NCBI GenBank assembly: GCA_002335145.1
Contig: DDBV01000020.1
Coordinates: forward strand, 1 to 32,323
Reading direction: 5' to 3'
Source: Patescibacteria group bacterium UBA2023
GTDB lineage: Bacteria; Patescibacteriota; Gracilibacteria; BD1-5; UBA2023
Length of the DNA: 32,323 nt
The position numbers were made by a program, and so were the translations under genes. Shown piece after piece: positions 18,464 through 31,874 of this stretch. Every line of letters starts with the position of its first letter. Positions within the stretch are counted from its first letter, which is position 1. The notes below the pieces were generated by a model. It was not told where the DNA came from, ran no database searches, and worked only from the letters and a program-made list of their open reading frames with translations.

Positions 18464-19486
18464 TTAGGGGACGATAACGGAATCAAGTACGGCGACGATG
18501 ATGGATTCGACGCTCACGTCATCGGAGAGTGCATCGAAAGATCGGTGAATACGATGACGGAGAATATCGGGAGCAAGTTCTTTAATGTCTTCAGGGATCA
18601 CGTAATCGCGTCATTCCATGAATGCGAGAACCTTGGCAGCCTGGACGAAGGCGATGCTCGCGCGGGGGCTCGCCCCAAGATGGATATACGGACGAATCGA
18701 AGCAAGCTTTCCCTCCGATCCGAATCGCGTTGATCGCACGATATCAGCAATATAGCTGTACATGGAATCGTGGACGAAGACAGTCTCACGGACGAACGTC
18801 TGAATTTCGAGGAGCATCTCACGAGAAAGAGCGGGAGCAACCTCTGCAAACGATGGCGTTCATTTCATGATTCCAATCTCCTCGTCCTTAGAAGGATAAT
18901 CCACCACGGTCTTGAAGAGGAATCGATCCTGTTGGGCTTCAGGGAGAGCATAGGTCCCGTCCTGTTCTATGGGATTTTGTGTCGCGAGCACCACGAATGG
19001 CGCATCGAGAGAGTATGTTGTATCAGCGATCGTGACGCGACGTTCTTGCATCGCTTCGAGCAGGGCTGATTGTACCTTGGCGGGGGCGCGGTTGATCTCG
19101 TCTGCAAGAAGAAAATTCGTGAAGATCGGACCCTTTCTCGTCTCAAACATGCCGGTATTTTGCCGGTAAATCTGCCCGCCGATAATATCGGATGGGAGAA
19201 GATCCGGCGTGAATGATACGCGCGCAAACGAACAATCGACCGAGCGCGCGACTGACGAGAGCGCGAGGGTTTTTCCGAGTCCCGGAACCCCCTCCAGGAG
19301 TACGTGCCCTCCAGCAAAGAGCGCGATAAAAACGTTTCGTACTAGACGTTCTTGTCCTACAACGATGGTTCCAACCGACCGCATCGCGGCGTTTGCCGCT
19401 TCGCGGTAGGCATCGTGGCGAGCGGTAATTTCTGGATTTGTCTCTCTCATTGGTGCGTCAGTAAGGAGGTTAATCGCGTCAGGCAT
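18464..19486 (-). CDS. MoxR-family AAA+ ATPase
   Basis: 340 residues with UGA 18860-18862 and 18611-18613 as Gly. Walker A is [10 protein letters not shown], Walker [11 protein letters not shown], then [17 protein letters not shown] and QDRFLF (sensor/arginine finger region), and the C-terminal lid with [12 protein letters not shown]. The second UGA supplies the Gly of the [12 protein letters not shown] motif near the end. MoxR ATPases act as chaperones for von Willebrand A or other metal-binding partners. The start is chosen at ATG 19486, which overlaps the BatD-like gene by 17 bases; ATG 19495 and ATG 19450 are alternatives. No DUF58 or VWA gene follows; prfA does. Confidence 0.88.
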
Positions 19487-20315
19487 ACTTGGCATTGCGG
19501 ACAGAATCAAGTAGCGATGCGATTTTGATCCGTTCCTCCGAGTCCGGCTCAAGCGCGAGGATCTCGGCGGTCGTGAGAGTACGGACATCGCGACCGAATC
19601 GGCGTCCAAGCGTCGCGAAAATTGCATTGGGTCCATCTGTCGACAGCGGAAGCGGAACGACTCATGTCGGTGGCGAGTCGCTAACGCAAAGTGATTTTGT
19701 GACGGGAGGTCTCCTTGAAGTGAGTGCTATGGTCGCATAGAGCGCGATGAGCAGAAGACACAATGTCCCGAGCACGGGGAGCGCGTATTCCATTGTCGAT
19801 ACTGACTTCTTGGAATCGGAGAAGCTTATGAGATTCTCCGGGTCAGTATCAGACAAAGATGTTTTCGCCTCTGCGACAACGACAGAAATCGGATCTGACT
19901 GCATGATTTGCCCATTCTCATCTTCCACCACAACAGGACCGAGCGTGAACTGTCCAGATCTCATGGGGGCGAGTTCCAGATAATAGACCGTGTCGTAGGT
20001 GGGGACGCCCCGGAAATCCACGAAATCGTTTTGCTCTTCTCGCTCACTGAGCTCGTGAAATTGTTCGATGCCTGGAATCTCGATGGAGAGTCCCTCGAAT
20101 ACGTCTCATCATTTCTGAACGATCGAGACCTCAAGTGTGAAGGACTCTCCCATCTCGATCCGATCAGCACTTGCACGAGCATCGAACTCGAACGTCACGG
20201 AGTCTGCCGACTCAACTCCATATTCTATTGGGTCGCTCACGGCAGATTCTTGGGCGTTCGCATGGGGCACAAGTACCCACGAAAGCACAACGAGAACAAG
20301 AAGATGTCGAAACAT
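19470..20315 (-). CDS. BatD-like exported membrane protein
   Basis: 281 residues once four UGA codons are read as Gly (the adjacent pair at 20106-20111, plus 19662-19664 and 19479-19481). A signal peptide ([17 protein letters not shown]) leads into a beta-rich outer domain with the BatD pattern: [18 protein letters not shown], then [21 protein letters not shown] single transmembrane helix ([20 protein letters not shown]) and a cytoplasmic tail follow. BatD proteins are encoded with MoxR ATPases in aerotolerance-type operons, and the neighbouring MoxR gene supports this call. Full BatD is usually longer (500 residues or more), so this is a short form. The partner VWA and DUF58 proteins are not here. 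Confidence 0.7.
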
Positions 20316-20324
20316 TCAAGGATC

Positions 20325-20912
20325 TTAGTTGATACCGAGGACGTATGCTGGCGGAATATTACGCCAGGTCTTTGAGAGCGTCCGTATTGGGAGTCAGTCG
20401 TAATATGGAATCATGACAGATGGAGCATACGTGAACATGCGGAATTTTGCTCCGGTTTCGGTATTTCGGCGTATCGAAGAGATCATTCTCGTGAGATCTG
20501 GCTTCGGAATGGCGGGAGTCGGGAGACCGCTCACGATCGCCCCAACCTCCCGGTCCGAGAGATTGTAGCGATCGAGGATTGGCTCCAGATTACCAGCGGA
20601 ATCCTCTACCACGACCACGTTTGAGCGTTCGTGGTACTTGCCACGTAGATACTCAGCATAGTGCGGATCGATTTCGATCGTGACGAGCATACACTCCTGG
20701 TGCATACGCGCAATGATCTCATCCGTAAATATTCCCGTTCCCGGACCAAATTCAACGATCAGGCGGGTTGAATCAAAATCAATGCCCTCCATCATGGCTC
20801 GAGCAAGATAGCGCGAACTCGGAGCTACCGCTCCCACCCGGAGTGGGTGGGAGAAATAGCGCGAGAGAAATTTCAACAGATCCGAGGAGCGAGCGCGTTT
20901 TTTTGTCGTCAT
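20325..20912 (-). CDS. PmtA-like (phospholipid) SAM-dependent methyltransferase
   Basis: 195 residues, with UGA 20394-20396 read as Gly in the PYYDGLP segment near the C-terminus. The N-terminus FLSRYFSHPLRVGAVAPSSR and motif I IVEFGPGTGIFT, followed by VTIEIDPHYAEYL, closely follow the PmtA-type phosphatidylethanolamine N-methyltransferases, a group also similar to rRNA dimethyladenosine transferases. The segment GAIVSGLP corresponds to motif IV. A lipid substrate is plausible, but small methyltransferases of this type are easily misassigned. It is 20 bases after rpoC and 9 before the BatD-like gene, so it is part of the long minus run. Confidence 0.75.
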
Positions 20913-20932
20913 GCGTCTTCGGGTTCGTGAGA

Positions 20933-24979
<4,047 letters not shown>

Positions 24980-25027
24980 TTGATGTCGGTTAGGCGAATT
25001 AGGCGGGAACGGGCAAGAGGAGGCTGA

Positions 25028-28000
25028 TTACTCCTCTTCCGTGACGGCAGCATCTACTGCGGGAGTGGTATCGGCTCGCACATCGGAGGCGAGAGCCTCG
25101 TTCTCGAGATCGAATTGTCCTTCCAGACGTCCAAGTTCGAGGTACCGTTCGAGCATTTCGCTCTCCAGAGTTTCGAGCTCCTGGGAGTCGAGAAGTTCCA
25201 CCTTGAGGTTGAGTGCCTGCAACTCGCGCAGGAGGACATTGAACGATTCTGGGATATTCGGCCGCTTGATCGGCTTGCGCTTGACGATGGCTTCGTACGA
25301 CTGGATACGTCCGTTGATGTCGTCGGACTTGATCGTGAGCATCTCCTGGAGAATATTGGCAGCACCGTATCCTTCGAGTGCCCAGACCTCCATTTCTCCG
25401 AGACGCTGTCCTCCGTTCTGAGCCTTACCTCCGAGTGGCTGCTGGGTGACCATGGAGTAGGGTCCGACCGAGCGAGCATGGATTTTGTCCTCGACGAGGT
25501 GGTGGAGTTTGAGCATATACTTGATTCCCACCATGGTACGCTCCTTGAACGGTTCTCCGGTCTTACCATCGAAGAGCTGAACCTTCCCGTCCGAGTCCAT
25601 GCCGCACTCATTCATGAGCCGTGTGATAGTCTCGACTGGCACTCCGTTGAGGATGGGCGATGCCACCTTGATACCGAGCATGTTCGCCACGGCTCCGAGG
25701 TGGGTCTCCAGAATCTGTCCAATGTTCATGCGCGAAACGACTCCGAGCGGGTTCAGGATGATGTCTACCGGCTGACCGTCAGCCATGAACGGCATATCCT
25801 CCGCAGGGACAATACGTGCCACTATTCCCTTGTTTCCATGGCGTCCAGCCATCTTGTCTCCGACTTCGATCTTGCGGGTCTGAGCGACGTAGACTTTTAC
25901 CTGTTTGAATACTCCGGTCGGGAGGTTGTCGGCGTTCTCGCGCTTGAGCACGTGCACCTGAATAACCTTACCACCTGATCCCGAGGGCAACACGAGCGAC
26001 GAATCCTTCACGTCCTTGGACTTGTCTCCGAAGATCGCGCGAAGCAGACGCTCTTCCGGCGAGAGCTCGATCTCCCCCTTCGGAGTGACCTTACCAACGA
26101 GGATGTCTCCCCCTTGTACATATGCCCCTATTCGGACAATACCTTCCTCATCGAGATCTTTGAGCTTTGCAGCCGAGACATTCGGAATATCGTAGGTGGT
26201 CTCTTCCGGGCCGAGCTTGGTCTCACGGACATCGAGTACGTACTCGGTAATATGGATCGAGGTGAATGCATCATTCTCCACGAGTCGGGAATTGAGGATG
26301 ATCGCATCCTCGAAGTTGTATCCTTCCCATGGCATGTAGGCAACACGGAGATTCTTTCCGAGGGCGAGTTCTCCGTTTTCAATGGATTGTCCATCCGCGA
26401 GTACCTGTCCCTTCATTATCTTATCCCCCGCAGAAATGCGCGGTGTCTGATGAATGAGCATATCGTGGTTCGATCGCTCGAAAGTCTTGAGCTCGTAGAT
26501 CTCCTTTTTTCCACTCTTGTAAAGCAGGGAGATGTGTTTGGCATCGACTCCAATGACCTCTCCGTCTTCCTCTGCAAGGATGACGTATCCCGATCCTTCT
26601 CCGATGGCACGCTCCATACCAGTCCCAACGATCGGGGCTTCCGGACGCAAGAGCGGTACAGCCTGGCGCATCATGTTGGTTCCCATTTCCGCGCGGGTGG
26701 CAGCATCGTGCTCGATGAACGGGATGAGCGATGTGGTCTCGCTCATGATCTGCTTCGGCGAAACATCGATGTGCGTGACTTCTCCGACATAGGCGACGGT
26801 CGGCTCATTGGCACGGCGCGATCCGATGCGGGTGGAGATGAAGTTTCCGTATTCATCGAGCTCGGTATTCGCCTCGGCGATGGTGAGCGATCGCTCGTCA
26901 TAGGCTCCGTAGTAGTCGTATTCATCGGTAGTGAATCCGCGAACCATGATCGTATCAGCCTTGATGGACTTCTGTATCTGCTTGGCAGCAGCCTCAGAAA
27001 TATACTCCTTATCGGCGACAATTGTCTTCCCATCATCCCCAATGATATCATCGAGGGCGATACGGTTTACGGCCGAGGTTCCGTCATTCGGTACGCTATG
27101 TGCAATCTTTCGGTACGGTGTCTGGATGAATCCGTGCTCGTCGATCTTCGCGTAGGTCGAGAGGTGGAGTACCAGTCCGATATTCGGTCCTTCCGGCGTA
27201 GCGATAGGACAGATGCGTCCGTACTGCGTGGGGTGGACGTCGCGCACCTCGAAGCTCGCGCGCTCGCGCGTGAGTCCGCCGGGGCCGAGAGCCGTCACGC
27301 GTCGCTTATGTGCGATTTCCGAGACGGGGTTGGACTGATCCATAAACTGCGAGAGCTGGCTCGTACCGAAGAATTCCTTGAGTACGGCGATAATCGGCCG
27401 GGAGTTGATAAATGTTCCCGGCGTTGCCTCGGCGAGATTCACGATCGTCATGCGATCCTTCGCGATCTTTTCCATACGGGCGAGTCCCACCTTGATCTTG
27501 TCGTACACGAGCTCTCCCACGGAGCGCACGCGGCGGTTTTCGAGGTGGTCAATGTCGTCCCAATGGTGTCCATCCCGAGCTTCCATAAGCGAAAGCAGGT
27601 ATCGGAGTCCATTGGCGAGATCCTCCTTGGAGAGGAAAGAGTCACGATTCTCGTCTTCAATATTCGTCTTCCCGAGCTTGCGGTCGATCTTCATGCGGGC
27701 CACCGCCCCGAGCTCAAACTTCTTCGCATCGAAAAACGTGGTCTGGAAAAGGTCGGCAACGCGCTCCTCGGTCCCGAGATCCCCCGGACGCAGGAGCTTG
27801 TAGATGGCGTGCATAGCCTCCATCTTGGTCTTGGCGCGATCCTTCTCGAGCGTGGGAGCAATGTACTTTGAGATGAAATCCGGTTCGTCCTTGAACAGCG
27901 CGATGATCTCGGCATCACTCTCATATCCGTAGGCGCGAAGCAAGACGGTGAAAGGAATCTTTCGCTTCTTGTCGATTTTTACATTGATGACACCTCGCCG

Positions 28001-28552
28001 CTCGATCTCCACCTCGAACCAGCTTCCCTTCTGCGGAACCATTTTCATGGCGAAAAATCCGGAGAAACGAGAATCCGGCGTGAAGAAGATACCAGTAGAA
28101 CGGATGATCTGACTGACAATGATACGCTCGACTCCATTGACGATGAAGGTCCCGCGTTCGGTCATGAGCGGCATTCCTCCCATATAGACGTCCTGTTCTT
28201 TTAGTTCGCCGGTCTCTTTGTTGAGCATCTCAAGACGTACCTTGAACGGTGCCTCGTAGTTGAGATTCTTACGCTTGCAGTCGAGAATATCGTACTTCGG
28301 CTCTTCGATCATGAGATCGAGGAACTTGATTTCGATTTTTTCTTCGGAGAAGTCATTGATCGGGAATGTCTCGTCGAACGCTCGACGGAGTTTTCCATTG
28401 AGAAAATCCTTGTACGAGTTGATCTGGACTTCGATGAGTTCCGGAGTGGGAATGACTGACGTATCGTCCGTGAAAAAGTAGCGTCACTGCACATCGTAAA
28501 GTGCCCCTATCTCCTGCGGGGTTGGCAGCTTCTTCGCCCGGTTCATTGGCAT
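25028..28552 (-). CDS. rpoB: RNA polymerase subunit beta
   Basis: 1,174 residues with UGA 28484-28486 as Gly23; the standard code would force a start about 80 codons downstream and lose the N-terminus. The recovered start (PTPQEIGALYDVQGRYFF, then IPTPELIEVQINSYKDFLNG) matches the usual beta N-terminus. The core is typical: RGTFIVNGVERIIVSQ, the rifampicin-binding region with SQLSQFMDQSNPVSE and HKRRVTALGPGGLTRERA, GRHGNKG and LNPLGVVSRMNIGQ, and the C-terminal EMEVWALEGYGAANIL. Start choices are ATG 28552 or ATG 28546. A promoter lies 83 bases upstream and the 5' leader has no obvious ribosome binding site. Confidence 0.97.
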
Positions 28553-28634
28553 GCGGGTAAGCGGAAAGTGAATATGCAAGAAAAGGCGCGGACCTTCCCC
28601 CTCAACACAATCGTGAGTCCGTCGCGATGGGCCA

Positions 28635-28662
28635 ATTGTATCGAAATTACCTCCTTTTGCAA
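28635..28662 (-). promoter_or_regulatory. Promoter of rpoBC
   Basis: On the minus strand TTGCAA (28662-28657) and TACAAT (28640-28635) are 16 bases apart. The predicted transcript starts about 75 bases before the rpoB start codon. The gap 28,553-28,723 otherwise holds no gene I can support. An AAGGAGG between the boxes is not a translation signal, as no start codon follows within range. Confidence 0.65.
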
Positions 28663-28723
28663 ATCCGCTTTCACAGTTTCTTCGGTTTCTCTTCTCGGTC
28701 GTTGCGTATGTCGTCTCGGTGTG

Positions 28724-29767
28724 CTACCTATGGGCAATAAACGACTGCTTCCGGAAGAATCTCCACGCCGAAGCAAAGAGCGCGAATGCAAACATAATGA
28801 TCAATGGAATGAGTCCTCCGAATCCACGGGCGGATGCCGATATATCCGGTCCGTCTGACGGAGCTTCACCATCTCGTGCGACAGGCGTATCTGATACAGG
28901 GTCCTCGGACATGGCAGGATCGGTATTAGGACTTGATTCGCTGTTGGTGGTGTCATTCTCCTCGGAGGATGTAATCGGGAGAGGCTCAACGCTATCCGAG
29001 GACTCCGTCTCGACAGGAGCGTCTTGCGTATCGATCATCGGCACCGAATCCACTTCTCCCGAGGCATCCATCCCGTCAGATCCAGCCATTTCGGAGTCGG
29101 TATCCGTTCGCGTGGGAGTGGCCGACTCTGGTGGTATGTACTGCCGGACAGGGAGGAGCACTTCTTCAATATGCGACTCGGGCTCTTCAACGAGAATCTC
29201 TGAGATGATGCGCCCATCGGGTGCTATGAGCCGATATGTGCCGTACGCGTGGATGTCGGACGGAAGCACATACGATACAGAGAGTGTCCGGCCAGCCGAG
29301 AGAAAATCCCGTGGCTCAAATTTATGCAGTGTCACGGAATCTTTTTCGAGTTTCCACCCTTCGAGCGCGATACTATTTTTTTCGTTTTGGGAAAAATTCA
29401 TAAACGAAGCGACTCGCGTCTTGGGATCAACGGAAAATGCGGCATGATCGGGGTAGTGTATTTCGTAGTCCTGCCGGTAGATAGGCGATTCGTTCGTGGG
29501 ATCGGTGAACGCAAAATACAAAAACGGTGTGCTATGATCTATCCGAATCGTGCCCGTATAGGCGTATGCATCCATCGGTGAGCCGTCCGGATCAAATGTA
29601 TAGAAGAGTTTTGCGCTCGGATCAGAAGCTATCAGCCGAACATCGAACATCCGGTCATACACACCGGACTCCACGGATGCAGAGATAGATATCGCCGCAG
29701 AAGCATGGAACGGCAACGAGAAAATAACACTAAGAAGAATGAGAAATGCGGAAGTTCTTTGGATCAT
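28724..29767 (-). CDS. Exported surface protein with an acidic stalk and C-terminal membrane anchor
   Basis: 347 residues. A signal peptide (FLILLSVIFSLPFHASA) is followed by a beta-domain, about residues 28-105, that resembles the chitobiase/beta-hexosaminidase C-terminal fold (LFYTFDPDGSPMDAYAYTGT, then IRIDHSTPFLYFAF). A second beta-rich part, about 110-215, has possible lamin-tail-like character. Next is a Ser/Thr/Asp/Glu/Pro-rich low-complexity stalk (about 220-310), then a C-terminal helix LIPLIIMFAFALFASAW with a basic end RFFRKQ. The layout is that of a cell-wall or membrane-anchored adhesin-like protein. No sortase LPxTG motif is seen. No UGA; stop is TAG. The family is unrecognised. 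Confidence 0.7.
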   Translation of the reverse strand: MIQRTSAFLILLSVIFSLPFHASAAISISASVESGVYDRMFDVRLIASDPSAKLFYTFDPDGSPMDAYAYTGTIRIDHSTPFLYFAFTDPTNESPIYRQDYEIHYPDHAAFSVDPKTRVASFMNFSQNEKNSIALEGWKLEKDSVTLHKFEPRDFLSAGRTLSVSYVLPSDIHAYGTYRLIAPDGRIISEILVEEPESHIEEVLLPVRQYIPPESATPTRTDTDSEMAGSDGMDASGEVDSVPMIDTQDAPVETESSDSVEPLPITSSEENDTTNSESSPNTDPAMSEDPVSDTPVARDGEAPSDGPDISASARGFGGLIPLIIMFAFALFASAWRFFRKQSFIAHR

Positions 29768-29802
29768 GGAATTCGGGCTGTTGATGGTTCGGATCGCGAA
29801 GC

Positions 29803-29830
29803 ATGGTATACCACTCCCTCATCGAAATCA
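29803..29830 (-). promoter_or_regulatory. Possible promoter of the surface-protein gene
   Basis: On the minus strand TTGATT (29830-29825) and TACCAT (29808-29803) are 16 bases apart, with the -10 box about 36 bases before the start codon. The -10 box is a weaker match than the others found here. Confidence 0.4.
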
Positions 29831-29863
29831 AGACGGATATGTTTTTCTCGTGTCCGTGGACGG

Positions 29864-29892
29864 CTTGAATTTTTCATCTCCACGGATACAAT
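29864..29892 (+). promoter_or_regulatory. Promoter of the tmRNA gene
   Basis: TTGAAT (29864-29869) and TACAAT (29887-29892) are 17 bases apart. Transcription would begin about 8 bases later, within a base or two of the first G of the tmRNA at 29901, so little or no 5' trimming would be needed. Confidence 0.75.
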
Positions 29893-29900
29893 AGAGCCGT

Positions 29901-30356
29901 GGGGATGAAACAGATTCTATCGGGAGATCGAGTCGGTCCGTCCGCCCGCTCCGTGGGACGCATGTATCCCCCGTCAATACAATGCATGCAGCACATAAGT
30001 GCAAACAACAACTCTGCGCTCGCTCGCCTCAAGGCAGCAGCAAGCAAGGCTTTTGCTCCGACGACCGTCGCTGCCTAACCTTGGTCAGTAGCCCCGCAAG
30101 TCGGTGAGTGCCGGATGGCCTGCTACGATCCCCTCCTGGTTGCCGGAAGACGAGGGGGGAATACTTTCTTCCGACAACGTGCCCGGGGAGTTCAGCGTAC
30201 TCCTCCCGCCCGTAGCGAACGCTCGTCCTTTCGAATCCGGACTTCGTCCATCCGATGGTCCGAACGGACGTAAAACCAAAAATCGGACGATATGAGCGTA
30301 AGAAGGCACCGGGCCGGCCTCTCGAGACACGGGGGCAGTACCCGTCATCTCCACCA
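29901..30356 (+). ncRNA. ssrA: Transfer-messenger RNA (tmRNA)
   Basis: The 5' end GGGGATG (29901-29907) pairs with CATCTCC (30346-30352), followed by A and CCA. The third pair is G-U, the alanine identity mark of tmRNA. Helix P2 is clear: TCGAG (29928-29932) with CTCGA (30321-30325), and TCGGTCCG (29933-29940) with CGGGCCGG (30310-30317), separated by a 3-base bulge. The T-arm stem ACGGG/CCCGT (30329-30333 and 30341-30345) is perfect, but its loop GGCAGTA differs from the usual TTCRANN. An alanine resume codon, tag reading frame and TAA stop lie inside. At 456 bases it is longer than most (about 350-400). It rescues stalled ribosomes and marks the product for ClpP-type proteolysis. Confidence 0.9.
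30001..30078 (+). other. tmRNA tag reading frame
   Basis: The resume codon GCA at 30001 is preceded by TAAGT, similar to the usual TAGTC context. The frame encodes 25 residues: ANNNS at the start, a helical basic middle (ALARLKAAASKAFA), and PTTVAA at the end, then TAA 30076-30078. The small hydrophobic VAA end fits a ClpXP-type degradation signal like the LAA of E. coli. The tag is more than twice the length of the 10 residues encoded in E. coli. It contains no UGA. Confidence 0.8.
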
Positions 30357-31874
30357 GTCGGAAATTCACCCTTTTTGCACCAAATCGAACGGTGCGGAAA
30401 GGGCTTTTCTTTGCGGAAATCAGTCCTTGAAAACAAGGTTCGCAACTACTTTGAACACCACGGAAAAGAGTTGCGAACTTTTCTCCGGTCACGGGGGTAA
30501 ATCCAGCACTCGGGAGTAGGCTCAAATGGCTTCCAGAAAGCGAATCGTCCTCTTGGTCGCCTCCTGCAAATCGTCGGGGCGGTTCGCAAGTGAGGAACGA
30601 TCCTTGTGTCGGCGCATCTCGGCATCGAGTTTCGCGCCGAGGGTCTCGAAGACTTCGTCGCTTACGGTGCCCGCGACATAGCGCTCGGTGAGGCGGTCGA
30701 GCTTCTCCTGGAGAGCCTCGATCTCTTGGAGAGAAGCATACGCATCCTGTCGGTCGGAAGCGTGGGATCTTGCGGACTCCCCCATGAGCCGCATCGAGGC
30801 GGCCTGCCGTATCTCGGGAGTCAGGACGACTTCTCGGAGTACGGATTCCAGGTACGGCTCAAGTCGCTCCATAGAAGAGTACCGTTCAAGGCACGGGATG
30901 GGGAACCGCGCGTTGAGCTGTCTCGGACAACGCAGGTACCGTTTCTCCTTCTTGTCGTCGCGGGCGAGCTTGCGACCGCAAAAACACTCGAATATCTTGG
31001 GAAACTTGGCACTCCCCGTCCGCGCCGGTCAACGCTGGCGGGCGATGCGTATCCGCTCGCACCGCTCGAAATCCTCTTGCGAGACGATGGGCTTCACGTG
31101 GGCGAGCGGGTAGACTTCCGTGAACTCTCCCGGCGCGGAAGCTCCCCAGAAGAGATACTCCTCGGTGGAGAGATTCCACGTCTTCGTCCGTATGCCCGCG
31201 TAGATGCTGTTCGTGACGATGCGCTGCACGGTGCTGTTGGCGACGTGCTTGAGGCCGAACTCGCGGCGCACCGCCTTGGCGATCTCCTTGTATCCGTGGA
31301 GTCCGGTTCCGTACATCGAGAAGATGCGTTCTATCACGGGGCCTTTGCGTTCGTCGGGGACGAAGTAGCCGTCCACGCGCTTGAATCAGAAAGGCGGACT
31401 CCCACCGATGTCGCCGCCGGTTTGGAGCTTCTTGCGTAGGCCGAGCTTGATGCGGAAGCTCAACTCTTCGGAGTACAGGATGGCACGGTTCTGTATGTCC
31501 CGTACCATGTAGCGGCCGAGATAGCTGTTGAGCATGGGCTCGGTGACGGAAACGACTTCCATCCCCCGCTCCTTCATGAGCTTTTCGAGGGCGAGGAAGT
31601 CGTCGAGGTTCCGGCTCACGCGGTCGAACTTGAAGACGATGACCCCCTTCCAGTTGCGGTTCTTCCGAATCTCCTTGAGCATGTCGGCGAAGACTGGCCG
31701 AGAGCCCTTGTACGCGCTATGCTCCTCCGAGAAGATGCGATCCACCCGTATGCCGTTCTGCTTGGCGTACCGCTCTATCTGGTCTATTTGCGACGGGATG
31801 CTGAGGTTGCGCTCCGCTTGCTCGTAGGATGAGACTCTGACGTAAGCGATATAGTCTGTTCTTCATGGACTCAT
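30123..31874 (-). CDS. Large serine recombinase (site-specific integrase/resolvase family)
   Basis: With UGA as Gly this is one 583-codon frame. Order: catalytic resolvase domain (YIAYVRVSSYEQAERNL, Ser nucleophile in RVSS; KFDRVSRNLDDFLAL), then the recombinase domain (GGSPPFGFKRVDG, HVANSTVQRIVTNSIYAG), then a zinc ribbon (ECFCGRKLARDD..LRCP). A coiled-coil and a C-terminal strand domain (KSSQLFSVVFKVVANLVF) follow. UGA 31386-31388 gives the conserved Gly of PPFGF. Others lie at 31863-31865, 31029-31031 and 30522-30524; the last would end the protein at LEAI in the standard code and lose the C-terminal domain. The first TAG (30123-30125) lies inside the tmRNA gene on the other strand; true protein similarity probably ends near 30,360. 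Confidence 0.85.
30438..30478. repeat. Perfect 10-bp inverted repeat in the recombinase 3' end
   Basis: GTTCGCAACT (30438-30447) and AGTTGCGAAC (30469-30478) flank a 21-base loop, and the right arm is followed by TTTTCTCC on the + strand. It lies 82 bases after the tmRNA 3' end. It could be a weak terminator for the tmRNA transcript, a recombinase binding site, or both. It also lies within the code-25 reading frame of the recombinase. Confidence 0.55.

Noticed and set aside
26114..27871. A 585-codon open frame antisense to rpoB on the + strand
   Set aside because: It mirrors the codon structure of rpoB, has no ribosome binding site and no recognisable domain; the sense strand is unmistakable RpoB.
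30085..30525. A 146-codon minus-strand frame beginning MSLLPSAGF
   Set aside because: It covers the reverse complement of the tmRNA and the recombinase 3' end in the wrong frame.
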